From: Ruminococcus flavefaciens | GTDB taxonomy: Bacteria; Bacillota; Clostridia; Oscillospirales; Ruminococcaceae | DNA: 64,000 nt | Direction: 5' to 3' | Assembly: GCF_900119075.1 (NCBI RefSeq) | Contig: NZ_FPIP01000003.1 | Coordinates: 186,001-250,000 of the forward strand | Part shown: positions 24,889-33,390 of the stretch, piece after piece | Numbering within the stretch: the stretch's first letter is position 1 | How the letters are laid out: each line of letters begins with the position of its first letter | Made by a program: the position numbers and the translations under genes | Notes under the pieces: model-generated | What the model was told of the DNA's origin: nothing | Database searches by the model: none | What the model saw: only the letters and a program-made list of their open reading frames with translations

Positions 24889-25926
24889 TTAATCTATGCA
24901 GTCTCCGCGCTCCTGCGCTATCTCGTAGCCTGCGGACTCTATTCTTCTTTGCAGGCAGAATCGGCACTCTGCGGCTTCCTCGCCAGTGCATATCTTATTG
25001 TCGTACAGGTCGTACTTCTTACGCACCATAACAGGCGAAAGATTGGGCATTACAACGTTACAGCCCGTTTGCAGTCCCAGCTCCCTGCCGTTGGGAGCGA
25101 TAGTTCCGAGAGCTGTCGTGGCAGGCAGGAGGACTTTCGGGAACATCAGTCTCAGTATGCCTAAAAGTCTCAGCGTGAGCTCAAGTGTGCCGCCTTTTTC
25201 ATCGGCAAATGGGGTTTTATGATGTGGGACGAATGGTCCTATTCCTATCATCTGGGGCTGTAGCTCCTGCAAGAATCGCAGGTCGGCTATTATGTGCTCT
25301 GTGGTCTGGTGCGGAGCTCCCACCATGAAGCCTGCGCCCACCTGATAGCCCAGCTCTTTCAGCTGAAATAGGCAGTCCTTGCGGTTTTCAAGGCTCATTT
25401 CCTCGGGGTGGAGCTTTGAGTAAAGCTCCTGTGAAGCCGCTTCGTGACGGAGCAGATATCTGTCCGCCCCTGCTTCTTTCAGACGCTTGTAGCTCTCATA
25501 GGAGCGCTCACCGAGGGACAGCGTAACCGCGCAGTCGGGGTACTTTTCCTTTATCTCGGATATAAGGGGGCAGAGGAAGTCGTCAGTGAAAAACGAATCC
25601 TCGCCGCCCTGCATTACGAATGTGCGGAAGCCCAGCTCATAGCCGTTTTCACAGCATTTCAGTATGTCCTCACGGGACAGACGGTAGCGGTCGGCTTCAT
25701 TATTGCCGCGGCGGATACCGCAGTAAAGGCAGTTGTTTTTGCAGTAGCTGGAGACCTCGATAAGTCCGCGGAGAAAGACCTTTTTACCGTAGCTTTTCTG
25801 CCTTGTCTCGTCGGCGTATCGGCGTAGAAGCTCCGCTGACTCCTTATCGTCGGTCTCGATGAGATTTTTGAACTCTCCGTCGGACAGGTCGCCTGTTTGG
25901 TACAGCTTTTCGACTAATTCCGTCAT
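24889..25926 (-). CDS. hydE: [FeFe]-hydrogenase H-cluster maturase HydE (radical SAM)
   Basis: 345 aa. HydE helps build the dithiomethylamine-containing diiron subcluster of [FeFe] hydrogenases. The SAM-cluster motif CX3CX2C is C62, C66 and C69 in SSYCKNNCLYCGIRRGN. The C-terminal CX7CX2C seen in many HydE proteins, which binds a second iron-sulfur cluster, is present (CTGEEAAECRFC). VMQGGED, AGADRYLLRHE and GFMVGAPHQT follow the family pattern and set it apart from BioB. It starts 2 bp after nadA ends. HydF and HydG are not in the window. Confidence 0.92.
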   Translation of the reverse strand: MTELVEKLYQTGDLSDGEFKNLIETDDKESAELLRRYADETRQKSYGKKVFLRGLIEVSSYCKNNCLYCGIRRGNNEADRYRLSREDILKCCENGYELGFRTFVMQGGEDSFFTDDFLCPLISEIKEKYPDCAVTLSLGERSYESYKRLKEAGADRYLLRHEAASQELYSKLHPEEMSLENRKDCLFQLKELGYQVGAGFMVGAPHQTTEHIIADLRFLQELQPQMIGIGPFVPHHKTPFADEKGGTLELTLRLLGILRLMFPKVLLPATTALGTIAPNGRELGLQTGCNVVMPNLSPVMVRKKYDLYDNKICTGEEAAECRFCLQRRIESAGYEIAQERGDCID

Positions 25927-25927
25927 G

Positions 25928-26860
25928 TCAGCCGCCCAGCCTTATCATTTCGTCTATGCACTTTCTTGCCTGAGCGATGAGCTCGTCGTCCATGAGTATC
26001 TCAAAGGCTTCGCCGCCCTTGCCGCTGATAGCGAGGAGAGTGTTGTAAATATCGGGCAGGGTGGTCAGCTTCATATTGTGACAGACAAGGTCGCGGCTCA
26101 CGGGATAGAACTTCTTCTCGGGGCAGTCATACTGCAAGTGTTCCACGATAGAATTTTCCGTACCGATAATGAACTCGGTCTTGTCGGACTTCTTTGCAAA
26201 GTCCATGATACCTGTGGTAGAGCCTACGTAGTCCGCAAGCTCAACTACTTTTGGAGTACACTCGGGGTGTACGAGAAAGAGAGCGTCGGGGTGCTCTTCC
26301 TTAGCGGCGAGGACTTCCTTTGCGGTTATCCTTGCGTGTGTTGGACAGCCGCCGCTGAGGAGCTTTATATCCTTTTCGGGGCACTGCTTCTTTATGTAGT
26401 CGCCGAGATTGCAGTCTGGGATAAAGAGTATCTTGTCGTTGTCGAGCGCCTTGACGATACGCAGAGCGCTTGACGATGTTACGCAGACGTCGCAGACGGT
26501 CTTGAGAGCCGCAGTTGTATTAACATAGGCAACAACAGTGCGGTCAGGCTCCTGAGCGCGGATAGCGCTGATGAGCTCCTTGTCCATCTGTTCAGCCATT
26601 GGACAGCCTGCGTGTTTGTTGGAGAGGTAAACGCGCTTCTGGGGCGAGAGCATTTTTGCAGTCTCAGCCATGAAATGAACTCCGCAGAAGAGGATATTCT
26701 CCTGTGATACGCCCTTTGCGTCAACGCTGAGCTTGTAGCTGTCGCCTACAAAATCGGCAACCTCGCATATCTCGCGAGCCTGATAGCAGTGTGCGAGAAC
26801 TGCGGTGTTTGTTTCCTTTTTGAGCTGGATTATCTTATCCTGTAATTCACGAACAGTCAT
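25928..26860 (-). CDS. nadA: Quinolinate synthase A
   Basis: 310 aa from the ATG at 26860 (GAAAGG 9 nt upstream; the 26902 start lies in a repeat and is rejected). It condenses iminoaspartate with dihydroxyacetone phosphate to quinolinate, for NAD synthesis, using a [4Fe-4S] cluster. The three cluster cysteines fit HAGCPMAEQM, the VHPECTPKV region and LVCHNMKLTTLPDI. AHCYQAREICEVADFVGDSY is the N-terminal signature. The usual partners nadB and nadC are not here; instead hydE follows directly, another iron-sulfur enzyme. Confidence 0.95.
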   Translation of the reverse strand: MTVRELQDKIIQLKKETNTAVLAHCYQAREICEVADFVGDSYKLSVDAKGVSQENILFCGVHFMAETAKMLSPQKRVYLSNKHAGCPMAEQMDKELISAIRAQEPDRTVVAYVNTTAALKTVCDVCVTSSSALRIVKALDNDKILFIPDCNLGDYIKKQCPEKDIKLLSGGCPTHARITAKEVLAAKEEHPDALFLVHPECTPKVVELADYVGSTTGIMDFAKKSDKTEFIIGTENSIVEHLQYDCPEKKFYPVSRDLVCHNMKLTTLPDIYNTLLAISGKGGEAFEILMDDELIAQARKCIDEMIRLGG

Positions 26861-26883
26861 TTTTATATTCCTTTCATTTATCT

Positions 26884-27011
26884 TGTAGGGGGCGATGCCC
26901 ACATCGCCCCGTTAAATTCCAAATCCAATCGGGCTCATGTAGGCATCAGCCCCTACAGCTAACGGCTTCTAATGTTGCTGTATTCTCGGGCGCACAATGT
27001 GCTCTCCTACA
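26884..27011. repeat. Family-A repeats between nadA and tsaD
   Basis: 26884-26957 runs TGTAGGGGGCGATG...CATCGCCCC to CATCAGCCCCTACA. 26986-27011 is a half element, GGGCGCACAATGTGC followed by TCCTACA. Both are hairpin-forming and intergenic. Confidence 0.7.
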
Positions 27012-28022
27012 TTAAATGTCTTCCATTGATAATGTCGCAATTGCATTCAGGCTCTCGTCGGCGGTTATGCCAGCGAGGAGATTATAGCTGCCCTGACAGG
27101 CTATCATGGCGCCGTTGTCGCCGCAGAGCTTCTTCAATGGCATATAGAACTCAAAGCCGCGCTTTCTGCAAGCCTCGGACAAGGTCTCGCGGACTCCCGT
27201 ATTTGCGGAAACTCCGCCTGCAAGAGCTACCTTTTTGTAGCCGAGAGCCTCGGCGGCACGGATAGTCTTGTCAGTGAGTATCTCCGCGATAGTTGCTTGG
27301 AGACTTGCCGCAAGGTCGTTCCTGTTGATATCTATGCCTTTCTGCTCGGCGTTGTGGAGCAGATTTATCACGTTGGTCTTCAGTCCCGAGAAGCTGAAAT
27401 CAAACTCGCTGCCTGCAACGGCAGGGTGTGGGAGCTTGAATGCGTTCCTGTCGCCTGTTTGTGCGGCGTTGTCGATGTGGACTCCACCCGGGTAGGGGAA
27501 TCCCATAGCTCTTGCGCACTTGTCAAAGCATTCGCCTGCCGCGTCGTCGTGAGTCCTTCCCACTACACGGAACTTGGTATAGCTGAGCACCTCGATTATA
27601 TGGCTGTGTCCGCCGCTTGCCACAAGGCAGAGGTAAGGCGGTTCAAGGTCGGGGAAGGTCAGATAATTGGTAGCGATATGACCTGCGATATGATGAACAG
27701 GTATCAGAGGCTTTCCCGAGGACATTGCAAGAGCCTTTGCGAAGCTTACTCCTACAAGGAGAGCACCGATAAGCCCGGGGGCGTATGTAACGGCGATACC
27801 GTCAAGGTCTGAGAGCTTTACCTGCGCTTCGTCGAGAGCCTGACGGACAACGCCGAGGATATTCTCGCAGTGTCGGCGCGAGGCTATCTCGGGGACAACT
27901 CCGCCGTATTTCTTGTGCTCCTCTATCTGCGTGGATATCACCGACGAGAGTATCTCTCGCTGGTCGCGCACCACGCTTGCGGCGGTCTCGTCGCAGGAGC
28001 TTTCTATTCCGAGTATAAGCAT
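27012..28022 (-). CDS. tsaD: tRNA N6-threonylcarbamoyladenosine synthase subunit TsaD
   Basis: 336 aa, normal length. It transfers the threonylcarbamoyl group to A37 of ANN-decoding tRNAs. LGIESSCDETAASVV is the N-terminal signature; metal-binding histidines are in LIPVHHIAGHIATN, the C-terminal aspartate in CGDNGAMIACQG, with SGGHSHII and ALAGGVSANTGVRE phosphate loops. rimI is 20 bp upstream, a usual neighbour; tsaB and tsaE are not in the window. Confidence 0.97.
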   Translation of the reverse strand: MLILGIESSCDETAASVVRDQREILSSVISTQIEEHKKYGGVVPEIASRRHCENILGVVRQALDEAQVKLSDLDGIAVTYAPGLIGALLVGVSFAKALAMSSGKPLIPVHHIAGHIATNYLTFPDLEPPYLCLVASGGHSHIIEVLSYTKFRVVGRTHDDAAGECFDKCARAMGFPYPGGVHIDNAAQTGDRNAFKLPHPAVAGSEFDFSFSGLKTNVINLLHNAEQKGIDINRNDLAASLQATIAEILTDKTIRAAEALGYKKVALAGGVSANTGVRETLSEACRKRGFEFYMPLKKLCGDNGAMIACQGSYNLLAGITADESLNAIATLSMEDI

Positions 28023-28042
28023 ACTATATCTTCTTTCGTTAT

Positions 28043-28492
28043 TTATTTCAGCTTGCAGACCATAACGTCTGCGTCTTCGGCAGGATTCTGGTAGAAACGT
28101 TTCCGCACGCCTGCCTTTTCAAAGCCGAAGCTCTTGTACAGCTCTATGGCGGCGGTATTGGACTGCCGCACTTCAAGGGCTATACTTTCAACATCTTCGG
28201 GCACGGCTGTTAAAAAAGCCTCCATAAGCATTCTTGCAACACCCTGCCTGCGGTACTGGGGAGCAGTACAAACAGTGAGTATCTCTCCCGTATCGGCGGC
28301 GGTGAAGCCTGCTATCATGCCTGCAAGAGTGTCCCCGTCGTAGGCGGCAAGGATAATGCTCTCGGGACGCTGTGCCTCTTCGCGGAAGGAATCCGCAGAC
28401 CAGCCGTCCGCGCCTACGCAGAGCTTATCCAGTTCGGACAGCTCATCATAGTTGAATTGAGAATTGAAAATTGAGAATTGAGAAATATTCAT
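28043..28492 (-). CDS. rimI: Ribosomal protein S18 alanine N-acetyltransferase-like GNAT
   Basis: 149 aa. GNAT fold with acetyl-CoA motif A at VCTAPQYRRQGVARMLMEAFL and the C-terminal IELYKSFGFEKAGVRKRFYQ. Neighbourhood with tsaD supports RimI. The start at 28492 has AAAAAGGAAG upstream. The first 14 residues, MNISQFSIFNSQFN, are encoded by a family-B repeat (AATTGAGAATTGA units), so this end is probably repeat-derived; the conserved domain begins about residue 15. Confidence 0.87.
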   Translation of the reverse strand: MNISQFSIFNSQFNYDELSELDKLCVGADGWSADSFREEAQRPESIILAAYDGDTLAGMIAGFTAADTGEILTVCTAPQYRRQGVARMLMEAFLTAVPEDVESIALEVRQSNTAAIELYKSFGFEKAGVRKRFYQNPAEDADVMVCKLK

Positions 28493-28515
28493 TTTCTTCC
28501 TTTTTATGCTTGATT

Positions 28516-28587
28516 TGTAGGGGCGAACAGTGTTCGCCCGTTGTTATCAGCAATGTATTTCTCGGGCGCACAATGTGCGCCCCTACA
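28516..28587. repeat. Family-A repeat between rimI and polA
   Basis: TGTAGGGGCGAACAGTGTTCGCCCG at one end and CGGGCGCACAATGTGCGCCCCTACA at the other form two hairpins facing each other across a short AT-rich spacer. This is the clearest complete copy of the family. Confidence 0.75.
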
Positions 28588-28604
28588 AGCTAACGGCTAA
28601 GGGC

Positions 28605-31142
28605 TCAGCCTTTGGCGTCATACCATGAGTGTCCTGTGTGAACGTCCACTGCAAGAGGAACTCTCATATCGTAAACGCCCTGCATTTCCTCTTTGAGAAG
28701 CTCCGCGCATTTCTCCGCACAGGCGATATCCGACTCGATGATGAGTTCATCGTGTACCTGCAATATGAGCTTAGCGTTGAGCTTTTCGGCTTTCAGGCGG
28801 TTGTAGACGTTTATCATGGCTATTTTTATAAGGTCAGCGGCTGTTCCCTGCACGGGAGTATTCATGGCTATGCGCTTGCCTGCCGCCTGTAACATCTTAT
28901 TGGACGATGAAAGCTCGGGGATACGGCGCTTTCTGCCGAACATGGTTGTAACATAGCCCTCCTTGAAGGCGTTGTCCACGGTGGTCTCCATGAACTCGTT
29001 TACCTTGGGGTATTTCGCAAGGTAGTCCGCGATGTACTTCTTGGCCTTTGCCACGGAAGTACCGATATCCTTTGCGAGGGAGAACGCTCCGATACCGTAG
29101 ATGATACCGAAGTTTACCGCCTTGGCGGCGCTTCTCATTTCGGGAGTCACCATAAATATGGGCATATCAAATACCTGAGCCGCAGTTGAGGTGTGGATAT
29201 CCTCCCCCGATGTGAAAGCCTCGGTCATGTTTTCGTCGCCGCAGAGGTGAGCCATAACTCTCAGCTCTATCTGGCTGTAGTCGGCGTCGATAAGAGTTTT
29301 TCCCTCGTCGGCGGTGAAGAACTTCCTCATCTGTGCGCCAAGCTCCGTGCGGACGGGGATATTCTGCATATTTGGCTCTGTGGAGCTTATACGTCCCGTT
29401 CTGGTCTCGGTCTGTCTGAACCATGTGTGGATACGTCCGTCGGGAGCGATTTTATCAAGAAGTCCCACAACGTATGTGGAGTTAAGCTTTGTGTACTGGC
29501 GGTATTTCAGCACGTTGTCCACGATTGGAGCGTAATTGCGGAGCTCTTCAAGCACCTCCGCATTGGTGGAGTAGCCGCTCTTTGTTTTCTTTTTTGCCGG
29601 CAGTCCCATTTCCTCGAAAAGGACGGTGCCGAGCTGTTTCGGCGAGGAGATATTGAACTCGTGACCTGCCTCGTCGTATATCATCTGCTGAGTTTCCTCT
29701 ATCATTTCCGACAGGTACACGCCGAAGTCTTCAACGCCCTTTTTGTCGATAAGAACGCCTGTGTCTTCCATTGAAGCGAGGACTTCCGTCAGGGGCATTT
29801 CCACTGTTTCAAGGAGCTCCGTCATGCCCTCGGACTCTATCTCTGCGCGGAGCTTTGCAATGAGCCCTTTAAGGGAAAGGAGCTCCGCCAAGTCGTCGTT
29901 TTCGCTGTAGAAATGCACTCCGTACTCGGCGCAGAGCTTATCCACGGCGTAGTCAGAAGCGGAGGTATTCAGCAGATAGCCGCATATCGCCGCGTCGCTT
30001 TTCAGATTTTTCAGCTCGCCGCCGTGAGCCATTGCCCAGCGGTAGTGCGCCTTGCCGTCATCGGTGGACTTAGCGCATTCAGAGCCGAAAAACGTCTTTA
30101 TAATATCTTCGTTATCAGTCGTGTAAACGTTGTCCCCGTCCCGTACAGAGAGCTTATCCTCGCGGAAAAGGTACTCGCATTCGCTGAGCTTTCCGATGAT
30201 ATCCGCAGTAAGCTCGCTGACCTTTGCCGCGATAACAGGGACTTCCTCAGCCTTGACCTCGGGGGCGGAATTTGTGCTCTCAGCCGCGCTGATACCCAGC
30301 TTGTCAAGGAGCTTGAACATCTCCAGCTCGCTGAGCATACGTCCGATAGCGCCGTTGTCGGGAGCTTTCGGCTTGTAGCTGTCAAGGTCTGTATCTATGG
30401 GTGCGTTGCGGACGATAGTCGCCAGCCATTTGCTCTCCCTGGCGGCTTCTGCGCCTGCGGCAAGCTTAGCCTTAACGCCCTTGGTGAGGGTGGAATCCTC
30501 GTAATTCTCGTAAAGATTCTCGATACTTCCGTACTCCTTGATAAGAGCGGAAGCGGTCTTTTCACCGATGCCTGCAACTCCGCTGATATTGTCGGAGCTG
30601 TCGCCCATGAGGGCTTTCAGGTCGATAAGCTTTATGGGCTCGAAGCCGTAATCCTCGGTAAATCGTTCAGGAGTGTAGTATATATTCTCCTTGTTTGTGG
30701 CAAGGATAACAGTGACCTTGTCGTCGATGAGCTGCAAGCTGTCGCGGTCTCCCGTCAGCACGAAGCACTCGTTGCCGCTGTCGGAGCAGAGCTTTGAGAG
30801 TGTACCAAGTACGTCGTCAGCCTCGAAGCCCTCGCACTCCACGACTTTAACGCCCATAAGGGTGAGGAGCTCCTTTACGCGGGGGAGCTGCTCTGCAAGC
30901 TCGGGAGGCATACCCTTGCGGTTAGCCTTGTAGGTCGCCACAGCCTTGTGACGGAAGGTAGGAGAGCGCAGGTCAAAGGCTACAGCCACAGCGTCGGGCT
31001 TTACGTCGCTGATATTGCGGAGATAGATATTCATAAAGCCGAAAATGGCGTTGGTGAACTGTCCTTTTTTATTTGAAAGCAGCTTTATGCCGTAAAAAGC
31101 GCGGTTAAGTATGCTGTTTCCGTCGATTGCGAGAAGTTTCAT
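28605..31142 (-). CDS. polA: DNA polymerase I
   Basis: 845 aa. It fills gaps and removes RNA primers in replication and repair. The N-terminal 5'-3' nuclease (MKLLAIDGNSILNRAFYG, EADDVLGTL, TGDRDSLQL, GDSSDNISGVAGIGEKTA) and the C-terminal polymerase (DADYSQIELRVMAHL, the O-helix RSAAKAVNFGIIYGIGAF, LQVHDELIIE) are complete. The middle 3'-5' exonuclease domain lacks the DxE motif and looks inactive, as in Bacillus. AAGGAG precedes the ATG. Confidence 0.97.
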   Translation of the reverse strand: MKLLAIDGNSILNRAFYGIKLLSNKKGQFTNAIFGFMNIYLRNISDVKPDAVAVAFDLRSPTFRHKAVATYKANRKGMPPELAEQLPRVKELLTLMGVKVVECEGFEADDVLGTLSKLCSDSGNECFVLTGDRDSLQLIDDKVTVILATNKENIYYTPERFTEDYGFEPIKLIDLKALMGDSSDNISGVAGIGEKTASALIKEYGSIENLYENYEDSTLTKGVKAKLAAGAEAARESKWLATIVRNAPIDTDLDSYKPKAPDNGAIGRMLSELEMFKLLDKLGISAAESTNSAPEVKAEEVPVIAAKVSELTADIIGKLSECEYLFREDKLSVRDGDNVYTTDNEDIIKTFFGSECAKSTDDGKAHYRWAMAHGGELKNLKSDAAICGYLLNTSASDYAVDKLCAEYGVHFYSENDDLAELLSLKGLIAKLRAEIESEGMTELLETVEMPLTEVLASMEDTGVLIDKKGVEDFGVYLSEMIEETQQMIYDEAGHEFNISSPKQLGTVLFEEMGLPAKKKTKSGYSTNAEVLEELRNYAPIVDNVLKYRQYTKLNSTYVVGLLDKIAPDGRIHTWFRQTETRTGRISSTEPNMQNIPVRTELGAQMRKFFTADEGKTLIDADYSQIELRVMAHLCGDENMTEAFTSGEDIHTSTAAQVFDMPIFMVTPEMRSAAKAVNFGIIYGIGAFSLAKDIGTSVAKAKKYIADYLAKYPKVNEFMETTVDNAFKEGYVTTMFGRKRRIPELSSSNKMLQAAGKRIAMNTPVQGTAADLIKIAMINVYNRLKAEKLNAKLILQVHDELIIESDIACAEKCAELLKEEMQGVYDMRVPLAVDVHTGHSWYDAKG

Positions 31143-31242
31143 AGCGGTCTCCTTGTTGTAAAATTTATATCAATATACAATTTGCCCATTTTATTGATTA
31201 TAACACAAAAGGGATAAAATTTCAAGCCTTTAGCCATTAGCT

Positions 31243-31307
31243 TGCAGGGGGGCACAGTGTGCGCCCGAAATCGCAGCAAAAAAGGGCGGATAGTATCCGC
31301 CCCTGCA
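31243..31307. repeat. Family-A repeat between ridA and polA
   Basis: TGCAGGGGGGCACAGTGTGCGCCCG and GGGCGGATAGTATCCGCCCCTGCA are the two hairpin ends, with TGCAGGGG replacing the usual TGTAGGGG on both sides. The paired change keeps the ends complementary. Confidence 0.7.
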
Positions 31308-31315
31308 ATTATGCA

Positions 31316-31693
31316 TTATAGATTGCTCTCTGCAATTACCTCTACCTCGGCAAGAACGCCCTTTGGGAGAGTCTTTACCGCAACACAGCTTCTTGCAGGC
31401 AGAGATATGAAATACTTGCCGTATATCTCGTTGAATGCGGCAAAATCGTTCATATCTGCAAGGAAGCAGGTAGTTTTCACAGCCTTGTCAAAGCCTGAGC
31501 CTGCCGTAGCAAGAACAGCTCCCAGGTTGTGCATTATCTGCTCGGTCTGCTCCTCGATAGTAGTGCCCTTTACCGTGTTTGTAACGGGATCAATGGCTAT
31601 CTGACCGCTTGTGTAGACCATTCCGTTTGAAACTATAGCCTGTGAGTAAGGTCCTACTGCCGCAGGTGCCTTTTCTGTGTGGATCTTTATCAT
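31316..31693 (-). CDS. ridA: RidA family 2-iminobutanoate/2-iminopropanoate deaminase
   Basis: 125 aa. RidA hydrolyses reactive enamine/imine intermediates released by PLP enzymes such as threonine dehydratase. YTSGQIAIDPVTNTV, NLGAVLATAGSGFDKAVKTTCFLADMNDFA and PARSCVAVKTLPKGVLAEVEVIA contain the family's substrate-binding Arg and Glu. TAGGAGG precedes the ATG. It sits 12 bp after leuB at the end of the branched-chain amino acid cluster, where protection of that pathway makes sense. Confidence 0.95.
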   Translation of the reverse strand: MIKIHTEKAPAAVGPYSQAIVSNGMVYTSGQIAIDPVTNTVKGTTIEEQTEQIMHNLGAVLATAGSGFDKAVKTTCFLADMNDFAAFNEIYGKYFISLPARSCVAVKTLPKGVLAEVEVIAESNL

Positions 31694-31705
31694 GATAGAT
31701 TCCTC

Positions 31706-32779
31706 CTAAATATTTTTCAGTATTACTTCTGTCATTTCCGTGCAGGTCAGGGGCTTACCCTTGTCAGTGCCCATGAGGTCGGCGGTTCTGTGACCGTCGT
31801 TGAGAGCCTTGTCAACTGCGGCTTCTATGGTATCGGCTTCTTTTGCAAGACCGAATGAATACCGAAGCATCATAGCTCCCGAAAGTATGGTAGCTATTGG
31901 GTTTGCGGCGTTTGTGCCTGCAATGTCGGGAGCTGAGCCGTGAATAGGCTCGTAGAGTCCGCGCTTTGAAGCTCCCAGCGAAGCCGAAGCCAGCATACCT
32001 ATGGAGCCCGTTATCTGCGAGGCTTCATCTGACAGTATATCGCCGAACATATTGGACGTAACGATGACGTCAAACTGCTTGGGATCGCGTACAAGCTGCA
32101 TAGCGGCGTTGTCCACGAACATATCCCTGTATTCAACCTCGGGATAGCTTTCAGCCATCTCATGCATGGTCTTGCGCCAGAGCCGTGAGGACTCCAGAAC
32201 ATTAGCCTTGTCCACGCTGCAAAGCCGCTTGCCGCGCTTCATTGCGGCTTCAAAAGCCGCCTTGCCTATGCGCTCTATCTCGGTTACGCTGTAAGCCTCG
32301 GTGTCGAAAGCTTCTGTGCCGTATTTTCCCTCGCGGTAGCCGCGGTCGCCGAAGTATATACCGCCTGTTAATTCCCTTACTATGAGTATATCGAAGCCGC
32401 CGCCCACTATCTCGTCCTTTAGCGGAGAAGCTCCTCTCAGGGCAGGATAGAGCTTTGCAGGGCGGAGATTGGTATACAGTCCCATAGCCGAGCGTATGCC
32501 CAGCAGGGCTTTTTCGGGGCGGATATCTCCTGCGAGACCGTCCCATTTCGGACCGCCTACAGCTCCGAGGAGAACGCTGTCGGAGGCTAAACAGCCGTCC
32601 ACGGTCTCCTGCGGCAGGGGCAGACCTGTTTCGTCGATTGCACAGCCGCCTATGAGGTACGGTGTGAAATTGAATTTATGTCCGAACTTAGCTGCGGTTT
32701 TTTCCAGTACGGCAACGGCGCTGTCCACTATTTCGGGACCTATGCCGTCGCCCTTGAGAAGTGCGATATTAAGCTCCAT
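31706..32779 (-). CDS. leuB: 3-isopropylmalate dehydrogenase
   Basis: 357 aa from the ATG at 32779 (GGGAGG upstream; the 32797 start is a shadow of the leader). It oxidises and decarboxylates 3-isopropylmalate with NAD in leucine synthesis. [34 protein letters not shown], the metal-binding [22 protein letters not shown] region and [18 protein letters not shown] are all typical. Confidence 0.97.
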   Translation of the reverse strand: MELNIALLKGDGIGPEIVDSAVAVLEKTAAKFGHKFNFTPYLIGGCAIDETGLPLPQETVDGCLASDSVLLGAVGGPKWDGLAGDIRPEKALLGIRSAMGLYTNLRPAKLYPALRGASPLKDEIVGGGFDILIVRELTGGIYFGDRGYREGKYGTEAFDTEAYSVTEIERIGKAAFEAAMKRGKRLCSVDKANVLESSRLWRKTMHEMAESYPEVEYRDMFVDNAAMQLVRDPKQFDVIVTSNMFGDILSDEASQITGSIGMLASASLGASKRGLYEPIHGSAPDIAGTNAANPIATILSGAMMLRYSFGLAKEADTIEAAVDKALNDGHRTADLMGTDKGKPLTCTEMTEVILKNI

Positions 32780-32797
32780 ACAAATCCTCCCTTGCAT

Positions 32798-32876
32798 GAA
32801 TTGAGAATTTAGAATTGAGAATGGATGTGTCCGCTTCGCGGACAGATTTATCGCGTCAGCGATACCATGATCTCAA
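32798..32876. repeat. Family-B repeat between leuB and ilvH
   Basis: AATTGAGAATTTAGAATTGAGA, a GTCCGCTTCGCGGAC hairpin, a TCGCGTCAGCGA hairpin and the reverse end TCTCAATTA. The final A-T-rich end supplies the TAA stop codon of ilvH. Confidence 0.65.
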
Positions 32877-33380
32877 TTATTTGACTGTTTTCAGACAGTT
32901 CTCGCCGCGCTCGATAGCTACGATACCCGTGCGGCACATCTCCATGATTCCGAATGGCTTCAAAAGCTCTATAAATGCGTCTATTTTTGAGGTCTCTCCC
33001 GTAAGCTCGCAGGTGAGGGAGGTAGGGGAGTAGTCCACTATCTTTGAGCGGAATATCTCAACTGCGGTCATTATATCCTGACGTATCTCAGCCTTGTTTC
33101 TCACTTTTATGAGCAGGAGCTCGCGGATAACGCTGTCCTTGGTGTCCAGCACCTCGACCTCTCTGACATCATGGAGCTTTTGCAGCTGCTGCAATATACG
33201 CTCTTTCATGTCGTCATCGCCGTGAAAGGCGATAGTTATTCTTGAAAAGCCGCTGGACTCTGTCTCGCCCACGGTAAGGCTGTCGATGTTGAAGCCGCGG
33301 CGTGTGAACATTCCCGAAACTCTGGAAAGAACACCCGAAACATTGGCAACTATAACTCCTATTACGTACTGCTGTTCCAT
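32877..33380 (-). CDS. ilvH: Acetolactate synthase small (regulatory) subunit
   Basis: 167 aa from the ATG at 33380 (GAGGTG 7 nt upstream); a GTG at 33389 in frame overlaps that site and is rejected. The N-terminal ACT domain (YVIGVIVANVSGVLSRVSGMFTRRGFNIDSLTVG) binds valine and regulates the catalytic subunit; the C-terminal ALS_ss_C domain follows. It begins 10 bp after ilvB ends. Confidence 0.97.
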   Translation of the reverse strand: MEQQYVIGVIVANVSGVLSRVSGMFTRRGFNIDSLTVGETESSGFSRITIAFHGDDDMKERILQQLQKLHDVREVEVLDTKDSVIRELLLIKVRNKAEIRQDIMTAVEIFRSKIVDYSPTSLTCELTGETSKIDAFIELLKPFGIMEMCRTGIVAIERGENCLKTVK

Positions 33381-33390
33381 TAATGTCACC

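Noticed and set aside
29913..30797. 294-codon open frame on the plus strand
   Set aside because: It is antisense to polA, a complete conserved gene, and shows no family features.
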